The notes under the pieces are model-generated. The model ran no database searches, was not told the DNA's origin, and saw nothing but the letters and a program-made list of their open reading frames with translations. A stretch of DNA of 64,000 bases from the NCBI GenBank assembly GCA_905221605.1, contig CAJNDS010002771.1, positions 219,173 through 283,172 on the forward strand, given 5' to 3'. Below are positions 1 through 9,034 of the stretch, piece by piece (positions within the stretch are counted from its first letter, which is position 1; each line of letters begins with the position of its first letter). A program made the position numbers and the translations under genes. Source of the stretch: Symbiodinium natans (taxonomy: Eukaryota > Sar > Dinophyceae > Suessiales > Symbiodiniaceae).

Positions 1-16
1 GGCTGTCCGCCTCAAA

Positions 17-195
17 GTGATGCCAGCAGATTCCGCAGGTTTTCCAGGGATTGTGTTGGGATTCCCGACGCTTGGTCCCAAAGGGCTCCAGTATCGTGTA
101 GTTGAGTCCGGGCATCGTTTCGAGAAGCTCGGAGTCACACTGCCGAGACTAAAGCTCGAGCGCGAAACTTTTTTACTAGACGGTACAGAGTGTCG
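17..195 (+). pseudogene. Retroelement aspartic protease, C-terminal fragment
   Basis: The frame beginning at 17 reads a segment containing IVLGFPTLGPKGL. This resembles the conserved 'ILG-hydrophobic-hydrophobic-L' end of retropepsins, which follows the catalytic domain in Ty3-like polyproteins. The catalytic D-T/S-G is not in the window, so only the end of the domain is visible. Coding potential then passes to another frame near 198, where a post-protease beta-rich segment continues, implying a frameshift. The assignment rests on one short motif plus position upstream of other pol domains. Confidence 0.4.
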
Positions 196-197
196 GT

Positions 198-1560
198 TTG
201 AGGCCCCACCCACTCCGTGCTATGTTAGATGCCGAGGTCTACCTCGAGGCGGATCAGTCGGCCGTTGTGCCAGTCACGTGGATTGGTGCGCCAAATGGGG
301 TGACGAAGGTCGTGCCTGTGGAAGGTGGGCCCGAAGTTGCCTATGGGCATTTTGACCCCGACATCTGCCGAGAGGGATCTGTGGTAGTGCACAACGATTC
401 TCTCCTTCCGCAGCAGTGGGACGTTGGGGAGGTTGTTGCCGCTGGTCAAGCGGTGTTTAAGGATCCGTCTGGCGATGGGTCCAGGTGTAGCTTGTGTAAG
501 CGAAAGCTGGCAGCGCATTCTGCGGCCCTCGCAGAGTTGCCCTCTCTGGGCGGAGCAATGGAGGAAGCGTGCCCTGAGTGTGGGCTGTTGCCTGATGCCG
601 CCTATGGCTCGACCTCGCAAGCCAGAGCGAGGGACACAGTAGAGAGGTATGCCGAGCGCCTGCTCCGTGAGCAGGATTTTTCCGTCACAGCGTGCGTGGC
701 GTTTCTCCGCGAGTTGCAGCTCGCGTGGGAGATGGAGCCGCAGTGCGCGCGGCCGGACCGTCGTCGACGGCGCAATGCGAGCGCTGAACGCCGACGAATG
801 ATCTTCGGAGCTTTCCGCTACGGAGGCATGACCGGCGTGACGAACTTGACGCGTTTACGGCAGGGCACTGCCCGCTACCTGAACACCTTCCTGAAGCGAA
901 GATGTGAGGGCGTTAGCGCCGAGAGTTGGAATGCTCTGCAGGTGTCCTTTAGCACAAGTATTGCAGTCCACCGGGACTCGCAGAACGTCAAGGGCACTCA
1001 CAACTTCCTGTACTGCAGCGGCAAGTACAAGGCGAGGTGTGGATTGAGTCTGCCTCCGCCTTGGCGGCGGATTGCCCGCGCCAAGCAGAACCGTCTTTGT
1101 GGAAGGACGAAGAGCATCCCGAGGGTCTTCCGGGCTTTAAGGTGAGCGCGAAGGACACGGTGCTTAAGTTTGATGGTCGGACAAGGCATGCAGTTCTGCC
1201 TTTCGAAGGGACCCGCATCTCGCTTGCGGCTTACACGGTGCATACGTTGGGTGAACCATGGACCATTGCCGCCGGTAGCTAAGAGGCTTGGTTGCAGCAC
1301 GCTTGCGCAAGAGGACCCGCGGCTTGCTACGTGGAGCGTGTTCAGCCCCGCGACCGAGTCTGTCCTGATGAGAAGTCCGCCCCATAGGTTTGGTCCGAAG
1401 GTCGATGACATCCGAGTCCGCCTGACTTTCTGTGGTGTCACGGGCCAGTTGTTGGAGCGATGCTATGCGCCCCTTGAGTTCATGGAGTTTACTGAGCCGA
1501 CTGACGCGTTGACCGTGTTCTTGCACGTGGACTTGGGGAAGGCGAGTGCATTGGCAGAGC
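198..1560 (+). pseudogene. Post-protease region and 2OG-Fe(II) oxygenase-like domain (frameshifted)
   Basis: The first part (frame of 198) contains ADQSAVVPVTWIG, resembling the segment that follows retroelement proteases, and two CxxC pairs (CSLCKRK near 498, CPECG near 572). From about 820 it reads YGGMTGVTNLTR, then AVHRDSQNVKGTHNF, with the H-x-D pair at 969-977. The frame changes near 1030, and GEVWIES continues in the frame of 1037. A second conserved block, FDGRTRHAVLPFEGTRISL, supplies a His (1187) and an Arg (1214). H-x-D ... H ... R is the iron and 2-oxoglutarate ligand set of the dioxygenase fold, including TET/JBP-type enzymes. Near 1260 coding moves to the frame of 1170. With at least two frameshifts this copy is probably dead. 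The family match is by motif and spacing only. Confidence 0.65.
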
Positions 1561-2166
1561 TCCAGCTAGCAGAGGTAGGGTACGATTTGCAGGGCCAGAA
1601 GCGTGGACCGAATCGGGTCATGGAAGGTCGCCTGGTGGACCTCACGCGCGGTAGTTCTCCCGGGGATTGCAACCCCGAGTTCCATTATCGTCTCATTGAG
1701 AATGAGGAGCGAACAACGAGGTGCCAACGGAGAGCTACTACCAGGCCTATCGTGCTCATCTCGAGGCCAGCTATCCTGGAGCGCGGCCGTGTGTTCTGGA
1801 GCATATAGCTGAGCTGGTTGAGTTGTTCGATGTGTGCATTTGCATCGGGTTTTCCTTGGGGATTGACAAGCTGGTTTTGTTGAAGCCACAGGTTAAGTCC
1901 GTCCTTGGGAGAGATCGTTGGGCGTCATGGGCGGTCGCCCGACCCAGCGAAGGTCGAGACCCTTGCACAGTGGGGAGAGATCAAGAATCTGAAGCAGCTG
2001 CAGGAGTTTTTGGGAACTGCCAACTACAGCCGGGATCAGATTGGCCCGAAATTCGCGGTGGCCATGGATCCGCTGAGGAGGTACCTCAGGGAGGGTGATG
2101 CTGGTTTTCCCCTCACACCTCGAGGCTTGGAGGGCATCGACCGGCTGAAGAAAGGCCACGTGTCTT
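1561..2166 (+). pseudogene. Reverse transcriptase thumb/connection remnant lacking fingers and palm
   Basis: Around 1800-1890 the frame of 1721 reads LEHIAELVELFDVC followed by IDKLVLLKPQVK. The frame of 1905 then continues GEIVGRHGRSPDPAKVETL and QLQEFLGTANYSR. This is the usual end of a Ty3-type RT: the 'H...V...L' helix, 'K...F...V.FLG..V...G...DP.K' and the 'FLG..NYYR' motif that leads into RNase H. A +1 shift occurs near 1900. Directly upstream (about 1560-1720) there is no fingers/palm domain and no Y/F-x-D-D box. That half is found instead at about 5530-6030. The segment therefore looks like a deletion or rearrangement breakpoint near 1700-1730. Confidence 0.7.
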
Positions 2167-2169
2167 TCC

Positions 2170-3489
2170 GTGCCCGATGAGCACGCGGCAGCTTCAGGAT
2201 CTCGCCCCTATGAGCAGCTAGCGGATTGTTGCAAGGCTGGCTTGGGGGGAGCGCGCCTGCAGATGAGCGCCGACCTCAAGAGGTGGATGCCGTTGGCCTA
2301 TCGTGCGGAAAGCTTGACGCCGGCGCAGACCTTGTGGCACCCGTTCAGGCAGGAGCAGCATGCGCAGCTGCGATGCCGGCGGAAATTCCGAGCGCTGTTT
2401 GGGTCGATCCCCGTGGTGATGTACACAGACCACGCGAACATCGTGCGCCTGCAGGATAAGCCCCTCGACCAGGTTGATCCTGTCAGTTTCCGGACTTGCT
2501 CTGAGCTGACCGCCGACGGGAGCGAGATCCGGAACCTCTCAGGCCGAAGCATGCGTTTGGCCGATAGGCTGAGCAGGTTGTTCGACACGACCTCTGTGCC
2601 CCAAGAGCAGGAGAAGAAGATGCTGGAACGGCTGGAGGAGCGAACGCGCGAGTTGGCTACCGCCCACGCGCGGCTCAAGGACCCGGATTGCGATGATTTC
2701 CTTGAGTTTCCGGAGCCGGACCCTTCTCCCAAAGCGGCGTCCAAGGAGGAAGCTGCTCGCGGCGAGGCGCTTGTTGCTGACGCAGTACAAGCGACCACGG
2801 AAGCCGCGAGCCCTCCGAAGGACCGGGTCGTGTACCCAGCAGTGCTGTATGCCCCGGCCTACCAGGCCGAGCCAGATTTGCAGACGCAGTGTGATCTGGT
2901 TGAGGAGGGCTTGCGCGCTGCTGGGGTCGAGTCAACCGTTGTGCCTAGCGCCACGTCGTTTGCCGATGACGACAACGTGGGCTATTGGATTGATGCTCGA
3001 GCCAGACAGATGTCCGAGACGGTTAGACGACTCCGAAAGCAGATCCTCACTGGGGTTATGACCATGATCCGTGAGGTATGCCGAAGAAAGCCGAGATTGT
3101 TGGTCGGAGCACACCAAGGCGCGCTCATCGTCCTGATGTGTTCTCTGCCGTTTGTGGTTGAGGCAGCTCTAAGGCAACGTGTGTCGACGGAGTCCGAGCT
3201 GATCGAAGCTCGCAACACCTGGGGTGCGATAGAAGGGTTCGTGTCCATTGAGCCGTTCTCCCAGGCACAGTATCTCGACTGCAACGTGTTGGGTCAGGCA
3301 GTGCCGGAAGCTTTTGCGCCACAGCGCAAGTTGCGACCGAGTGTTTTGGTTGCACCGGCATCGGCCCATAAGAAGACCGTCGCGTTTTGGGATGGACTTA
3401 CTGAGCATTTGGGGTTGAACCGAGTGCTCTCACTCGCGGAAGCCATTCCCTTCAAGGAGGCTCTAGCCTCCGCTTACCCTAAGAGACTT
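2170..3489 (+). CDS. RNase H domain plus unrecognised alpha/beta region of the retroelement polyprotein
   Basis: The open frame begins with PYEQLADCCKAGLGGARLQ, the first catalytic Asp region of a Ty3-type RNase H. It continues with the Glu helix (FRQEQHAQL), IPVVMYTDHANI (third acidic residue) and RLADRLSRL (fourth). All four acidic positions appear kept. After about residue 140 comes a charged helix (QEQEKKMLERLEERTRE). Then there is a region of roughly 230 residues starting PAVLYAPAYQAEPDL, with hydrophobic strands and helices such as GALIVLMCSLPFVVEAALR, which I do not recognise. No stop interrupts it, and it ends just before the PHD finger frame. The apparent start is a GTG; in life it would be an internal part of a polyprotein. 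Confidence 0.75.
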
Positions 3490-3490
3490 T

Positions 3491-5614
3491 GAGGCCGAGG
3501 GGGTTGCGTGTTGCGTTGTATGTGGGAAGAAAGCGCAGCTGCGTCGCTGTGGGCTTTGCGGAGGTCCCCTCCATCTCACATGTGCAAAAAATGGAGCCGT
3601 TGTGAGTGACGACGAGCCTTCAGGTGGAGCGCTTAGGTGTGGGCCTTGTGATGCTCTCGCTGCGGAAGCGCCGAAGCCGAAAGAGCCGTCCGTTGCTGAA
3701 GCAACGCATAGCATGGAGCGTCCGATCGATTCTGAAGAAGTGGAAGGCGATCTCGATGAGGATGACACTTGGGGTCAAAGGCTTAAGGGCTCGTCCAAGG
3801 AGCTTGAGTTCAGGCGGGTCGTAGGGTACGAACGCCCCTTCCTCCTGCAAGGACTGTTTAGCAGGGCAGGTGATTGTTCTGAGCGCGCCCGAGCGATCAG
3901 GAAGAATTGGGCCGAAGTTGAAGCCGATGCTCCAGGGGACAAAGTCATCCCACCTCCCTTTGAAGGTGATCGCACTGCTCAGAGGTTGCTCCAGGACCAG
4001 GAGAGTGATGCTGAAACTTGGGAGTTGCTGAACTATTTGAGGTACAAAGCTGGGAAGAAGCGAGCAGAGAAGATAGGAGCCAAAGATGAACTCCGGCTAA
4101 GATCGGCCGCGGCGAAACATTCTCTGAATGACCATGGCCTTCTTTGCCGTCGGATCCATCTTCCTTTGTCTGTGGCGGAAGTGCCCGTCCTTCCTTCGGT
4201 GGGGGGGTGGAAGCAGTGGGCGTTTTCTCGTTTTCTTGCTTCACCATTGTCCGGGCACCTTAATGCCGCCAAGACATTTGATAAGCTTCGCCGGTGCTTC
4301 GTTTGGGACCGCATGCTCCCAGATTGCGAGTACTGGACCCAGTCTTGTCCCCGATGCGCGACGCATCGTCGTTCTGGCATGCCTCTCCCTGCTGATCCCA
4401 AGTTGGAACAACATACGCTGGGACCGTGGATGGATGTCTACGTAGACTTCGTAGGTCCTTATGCTGAGAGCGTTGATGGCTACAAGTACGCGTGCACATA
4501 CACCTGCAAGCTGCTTCGAGTCCCAATCATCGAGCCTGTTAGGTCGTTGAAGCGCGGGGACGCGATGCAGGGTGTGCTGACTTGCATGCTGCGCTCCTTG
4601 GCTGTTCCAGCTACGTGGCGGCATGACCTAGGCCCCGAGTTTTCCAACGCCTTGTTCGAGGAGATGTCGGTGCTACTGGGTATTCAAGAACGCACTCCGC
4701 CGGCTCAAAGGCCGATGTCTGTGGGTATGGGTGAAACGGTGCATCGTACTACGAACGTGCTGGTGAGCTTGCTGCTTGACGACGTTCACAAGACATGCAC
4801 CCGGGAGTGGTCTCGGGTCTTACCCCTTGTCCACTACATCATGATGTGCACTCCAATCCTTGAGTCGAGCCTCGTCCCCAGGGATTTGGACAGCGCTTGG
4901 TCGCTGCGTGATCATGCAGAGCGGGAGCTGACCCCTTTTCGTGCTCCTTGCCGTCTCCCAGTGGACGAGGCGCAGGAGGTTTTCAAGAGATTCAAGGCCT
5001 TGGAGACATCTGTTGCGCGCTACTTGGCTATGACTGAAGAGAAACGGGCCGAACTATATGATCGTGGCCATGTGCGACGTGATTGGGTGATTGGAGAACA
5101 GGTGTGGAGGCACCCCGCCATGCGTCTTGGTGGCAAGTTCCAGCCTCGCAGCGTGGGCCCATACGAACTCCGTGCAGTTCAAGGGCAGCGAGCCACGCTC
5201 CGCAGCGAGGATGGGACGCTGATCTCCAACATCCCTTTGGCGGAGTTGGTGCGAGTTCCAGCTCGTGTTTTCGTCGATGACACCGACCTTGAGCGGCGAT
5301 CAGTTGGTCAGGTTGTGGGTGGGCAGAGCCCTGCTCCCCTGCCTGGGCCTAAAGGCAAGTTTGGTGCCATGATCGCAGGAGCCCTGGTGCTGTACCAACC
5401 AGATGCCTCTAAGAAGGAGCTTGTGGTTGGCAAAGTGCTCCAGAATCTTCGAGACTCGAAAGCAGTTGTGCTGCAGCCCTATGCTGGCGTGTGGGGTAGC
5501 GCCCGAGTTCGTTGGAGCCCAGCCCGGGAGAGAGCAACTGGGGTAGTCCCGCGTTTCGTGTGTACAGTGGTCAAAACAAGAAAGCTAGAATGGTCATTGA
5601 CTACCGTCGAGTGA
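3491..5614 (+). CDS. PHD finger - integrase - SH3-like tail of retroelement polyprotein
   Basis: The frame is open from at least 3491. It begins with a Cys4-His-Cys3 cluster: C-x2-C (CVVC, 3512-3523), CGLC, HLTC and CGPC (near 3640-3655), the spacing of a PHD finger. The integrase zinc-binding region follows (SGHLNAAKT, then C-x2-C in SCPRCATH); the usual first His appears replaced. The catalytic core has Asp in YVDFVGP, Asp in RHDLGPEF and Glu in GMGETVHRTTN, so D-D-E is complete. The tail WVIGEQVWRHP ... VGPYELRAV is the SH3-like/chromodomain-position module. This is the least damaged part of the element. PHD fingers read histone tails in known proteins; a role in target-site choice here is inference. 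Confidence 0.85.
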   Translation, partial: EAEGVACCVVCGKKAQLRRCGLCGGPLHLTCAKNGAVVSDDEPSGGALRCGPCDALAAEAPKPKEPSVAEATHSMERPIDSEEVEGDLDEDDTWGQRLKGSSKELEFRRVVGYERPFLLQGLFSRAGDCSERARAIRKNWAEVEADAPGDKVIPPPFEGDRTAQRLLQDQESDAETWELLNYLRYKAGKKRAEKIGAKDELRLRSAAAKHSLNDHGLLCRRIHLPLSVAEVPVLPSVGGWKQWAFSRFLASPLSGHLNAAKTFDKLRRCFVWDRMLPDCEYWTQSCPRCATHRRSGMPLPADPKLEQHTLGPWMDVYVDFVGPYAESVDGYKYACTYTCKLLRVPIIEPVRSLKRGDAMQGVLTCMLRSLAVPATWRHDLGPEFSNALFEEMSVLLGIQERTPPAQRPMSVGMGETVHRTTNVLVSLLLDDVHKTCTREWSRVLPLVHYIMMCTPILESSLVPRDLDSAWSLRDHAERELTPFRAPCRLPVDEAQEVFKRFKALETSVARYLAMTEEKRAELYDRGHVRRDWVIGEQVWRHPAMRLGGKFQPRSVGPYELRAVQGQRATLRSEDGTLISNIPLAELVRVPARVFVDDTDLERRSVGQVVGGQSPAPLPGPKGKFGAMIAGALVLYQPDASKKELVVGKVLQNLRDSKAVVLQPYAGVWGSARVRWSPARERATGVVPRFVCTVVKTRKLEWSLTTVE

Positions 5615-6117
5615 ACCAGGTCACAGTGAGAGCAACCTTTGTGATGCCGGACTCAACGTCCGTGAAGCGAGCCTCGGCGGGCAAACGGTGGTATTCCACC
5701 GGTGATGGGGTTTCAGGGTTTAATCAGATTGAGAACTCCCTGTTTGCGCAAAAGGTGTTGGCTGTAGTGAGCTTGAGTGGCAAGCGCCTTCCCCGTTCCC
5801 CTGGATTTGGACCCACCAATGGCCCGGAGGATGTTTCTCGTTTCGGCTTTAGGACATTCCGTCGCAAGCTGTTCCGCACTTGGTTCCTCTTCATTGACGA
5901 TGTTCTAGTAGCTACTGGAACCGGGGATTTCCCGAGTGAAGTGTCGGAAGATGAGCTGAGCCGAGCCTTGAAGGCTATGAGTGACCGTGGACGCTCCACG
6001 GAGCCTGAACAACCTGAAACTGCGCCCGCTGTGCCTGAGGTTGTTACAAAGAGCAAAACCGGCTCTATGGCCGCGATCCGGGCTCCGTTGTCCAGGACAG
6101 TGTTTGCACGTATGTAG
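5512..6117 (+). pseudogene. Reverse transcriptase fingers-palm, displaced downstream of integrase
   Basis: The frame reads NWGSPAFRV, RMVIDYRRVNQVTV, VMPDSTSV, STGDGVSGFNQIE and FLFIDDVLVATGTG. These are the RT blocks for fingers and palm; the catalytic box is F-I-D-D (5890-5901), a variant of Y-x-D-D. Instead of a thumb it runs into SEVSEDELSRALKAM and a Pro/Glu-rich tail ending at a stop. It overlaps the end of the integrase frame in another register. In Ty3-like elements this half should lie before RNase H. Here it is after the integrase, and the missing thumb lies at 1.7-2.2 kb. Either two partial copies are juxtaposed or the element is rearranged. Confidence 0.75.
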
Positions 6118-6280
6118 AGTGTAGTGAGCAGTGCGTGAGTTGTTTTGAGCTTCAGCCCACATGTTTGCACTCTGGTTACGACCTGTCCCGATATGTCACT
6201 GATGAGGAAGGCCTTGTAGGCGAAGGTTTACAGCAGGAATCCCATTCCCCGACGCCCTGGCTCCAGTGTAGCATAGAGCT

Positions 6281-7560
6281 GTGGTGCAGCGGTTCGAGCT
6301 GTACTACGATGGAGCCACGCGAGCTGGCAGAGGCTGCTGCCGCTTTGGCCAGGCGGGCTTCCGCCATACTGGCCCGGGCGGCTGCTTCCGGCGATTCCTC
6401 TGCAGCAGGAGGCCGCGGCAGCTGTTGATGTGCCGCCGAATGTGGGGCAGTCCGCTGGTGCAGACGAGCTTTTGGAAGCTCTGGTGGACACCGAGGATGA
6501 CCTCGAGTTGGAGGAGGAGCTCGCTGAGGATGAGGTCAGCGCGGCCGCCATTGAGTTTGTTCCTCAGCACTCCGACGTGGAGGTGGATCCTCAGGCATTG
6601 GAGGAGGAAAGCGAAAGGCTTCGCAGAGCTGCGGCAGAGACGCTGTGTGCGGCCACCGCAGATGGCTCTTTCGAGGCTGCTCTCCAGGCCATGGCTGCTG
6701 AACGAGGCGCAGAAGAGGCAGACGCCACTATGGGAGGCGAAGCAATGGGAGCGCGTGACAGTCCACCTGTGCCGCAACCAGCCGAGCCTCCGAGGCCGCG
6801 ATTCAATGTGTGGCAGGAGCAAGATTGCTGGGCGTCCCGGTGCGGTGGGTACACCGCGGCGCAGTGGGCTGCTTGGTACAATGGTATGTACGCCCGACAA
6901 TCCACCGGACCCAGTGTCCGAAGATGAGAGTTGGGGCCAATGGCAGCCTGAGTCCCAGGCCAGTGGTCAGTGGGAGGCAACCGAGCAGCTGGCAGGGCTC
7001 CGATCGCCGCCAGCCGAGGGTGCTTGATCCTTCCAGATCGATCTGGAGACAACCCCATCGGCAAGGAGCTGGAGCACGAGCTCGTAAACACGAGCGAAGA
7101 CACCAATATTTGCGCGAGTGCGAGGAGTGCGAGCAGCAAGCTGCCGCTCAGCAAGCCGCCGCGCACGCTGGCGAGGAGGAAGCCGAGTCCGAAGAAGAAG
7201 AAGTCGTTGTAGAGGACGAGGCGGACCCTGGCCATATGGCGGAGATCGAGGGCGGGGAGAACTTTATACCGGACTGGAGTCCTGGGAGGACGACCACGCT
7301 GTGGACCCCCCTACTGACGCCGAGATGCTTCCGGATTTGTCAGAAGGCCCGCCCGAGACGGCAGGGGAGCCGGCTCCCGAGGCCGATGAAAATCCAGAGC
7401 CAGCTGCCAAGGAGCCTGGCGATCTGGTGCGGCGCCTGTTCGGGACGCTCCTTGACGAGCTAGATAGGGTGAGCCATGCTTCTTCTTCCTTTCCTAGTGT
7501 GGTTAGTGGTGTGGCTAGTATGTCCCTAGATCCCAAACCTCAGGTGAGTTGGCACAGGAT
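6281..7560 (+). pseudogene. Acidic, low-complexity ORF region with frame changes (unknown)
   Basis: Frame 6430-6927 encodes an acidic segment (EDDLELEEELAEDEV, LEEESERLRRAAAE) followed by a Trp-rich stretch (YTAAQWAAWYNGMYARQ). Sense continues in other frames: PPDPVSEDESWGQWQPES (near 6900), then LRECEECEQQAAAQQ and EEEAESEEEEVVVEDEAD (7110-7230), then AEMLPDLSEGPPETAGEPAP (7325-7385). Matching composition across frames suggests one acidic protein broken by indels. Between about 7468 and 7558 there is a GT...AG stretch that could be a short intron. I recognise no family; a gag-like or accessory role is possible because of its position, but nothing shows it. Confidence 0.45.
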
Positions 7561-7629
7561 GGCCGTGGCACTGCCACGCGAGCCGACGTGGCCGGCGATG
7601 GTCCGGAGGCGGCTCGATGGCTGAGCATG

Positions 7630-9034
7630 GCCGTTGCGGGACTGTTGTTCCAACAAGGAACAGATTTGTGGCTCACCGTAGCCAGGCCTGAGCTGGAGGA
7701 AACAGTATCTGCCATCGCCGAGGAATTCAGAGCAGGGTCCGTGTTGATAACACGAGTGTGTCGCCCTAGTTGCCTCCGTTGTTGCACTAGGTGCTAATGT
7801 TGTGTATGTCAGGACCCTGCGATCCGCGAAGCAGATGCTACGACTCTGCGGCCAAGAGCCCGAGGCCAATGTTGGGACTGAGGGTGCAGTTGTGTTTCGA
7901 CCGGAACCAGTTTCCGTGTACCGTCGTGAAGGGCTTAGGCTGGGTGACTTGACCAATTCCGAAAAGCAGGAAATTACCAAGCGGATTGAGTCTTTGCTGG
8001 ACAGTATTGAAGGGAGTGGGCAGGCAGGAAAGGCGATTGGGCTGAACAGCGCAGCGCGTGCTATTGTGCATCGGATAGCAGCTGGCCGTGGGTTTTCCCA
8101 CGAGACCTCAGAGGACAAAAGCGAAATGCTTCTTTTCCATGCTGAGAAAGCCCCCTTGAGAGGTCATGGGCCAGCTTCAACACATGCACTCGTAGCTGCA
8201 TCTACCCCGCGCCGCCTATCTCTTTCCCTGCCGCCTAGGAGCGATCGCAGCGCTCCCGCACCCACCGGTGCGAGCCCCACTTCAACCGCCGAGGTTGTTT
8301 CCCCAGCCACTGCTGTATCAGGCGGTGCTTTGTTCGAGCTAGAGCTGCTGAGAAAGGAGAATGCTCAGCTACGCAAAGAGCTAGAGAGGTCTGAGACGAG
8401 GACAGCGGGCCTCCAGACCCAGCTCCGGGCGCAACACTCGCTCCGTCAGGCATCCCACAACAAGGTGCCTACGACTGGGTATGACGCTAGCATTGCGTCG
8501 GCCACGCTTCTCCCGGACAGCGAGTGGGTTGACAAGGCTGTCGTTGACATCTCGCCGTCTGCGGGCGAGGGAGGCCCAGTCGCCATTTTGGCCACGGCGT
8601 ACACACACGATTGTGACCAGATCACACCGGCACTATGTGCCGCGTGCCGGTCCGGTACCAAGGTTCGCTTGCTGGTCGATGAAAAAAGCAGCAAGTCGTG
8701 TAATGACGCCCTCCCACGTTTGCAGAGTTTGAGGGAGTCCGGCGTCGAGGTCCACGTCATATCGGGGAAGCCGTTGTCGCTCATCTACCCCCGACAGACC
8801 GGTTGGTCTGGAGCGTTACATGCAAAAACGCTCTTAGTGGACCGTGGCTCGACCACGTGTGTGTATGCCGGGTCGCACAATTATACCCGCGGCAGCAGGT
8901 GTAATTTTGAAATGGTCATGCGCTACGAGACCTCAGAAGCCGAGGGAGATCCTCGCGTAGAGACGCGTAGGCATCGCGAGAAAGGGCCGCCCAGAGGCCA
9001 AGACAGGCCATCCTCGACTGATCTGAGAGCGTAG
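7630..9034 (+). CDS. Coiled-coil and phospholipase-D-like (HKD) domain protein
   Basis: The frame of 7802 is open upstream to about 7757 (CVALVASVVALGANVVYVR) and ends at 9034. It has a Ser/Pro/Thr-rich middle and a clear coiled coil (ELLRKENAQLRKELERSE, about 8335-8400). Then comes an alpha/beta domain: ILATAYTHDCDQITPAL, GTKVRLLVDE, and finally LHAKTLLVDRGSTTCVYAGSHNYT (8816-8887). H-x-K-x4-D followed by G-S-x-N is the HKD catalytic motif of the PLD superfamily, which includes phosphodiesterases and nucleases such as Nuc/BfiL-like enzymes. Only one HKD motif is seen, so an active enzyme would need to dimerise. A segment upstream (7549-7757) in another frame looks like a preceding part of the protein. 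Its link to the retroelement is by adjacency only. Confidence 0.65.

Larger units (their letters stand above)
1..9034 (+). mobile_element. Degenerate Ty3-like LTR retroelement block with extra domains
   Basis: All coding pieces from the window start to about 9.03 kb lie on the plus strand and together give a retroelement polyprotein. The order is aspartic protease end, 2OG-Fe oxygenase-like domain, RT thumb, RNase H, unknown region, PHD finger, integrase zinc finger/DDE core/SH3-like tail, RT fingers-palm, acidic region and PLD-like domain. The protease-RT-RNase H-integrase order is that of Ty3/gypsy-like elements, except that the RT palm lies after the integrase. Several frame changes show it is not an intact copy. 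I saw no flanking long terminal repeats or primer-binding site; the left end is cut by the window. Whether 6.4-9.03 kb belongs to the same element or is a neighbouring insertion is inference. Confidence 0.85.

Noticed and set aside
225-620. Minus-strand open frames across the retroelement
   Set aside because: Shadows of the plus-strand pol domains; no recognisable motifs and the plus-strand frame is clearly the coding one.
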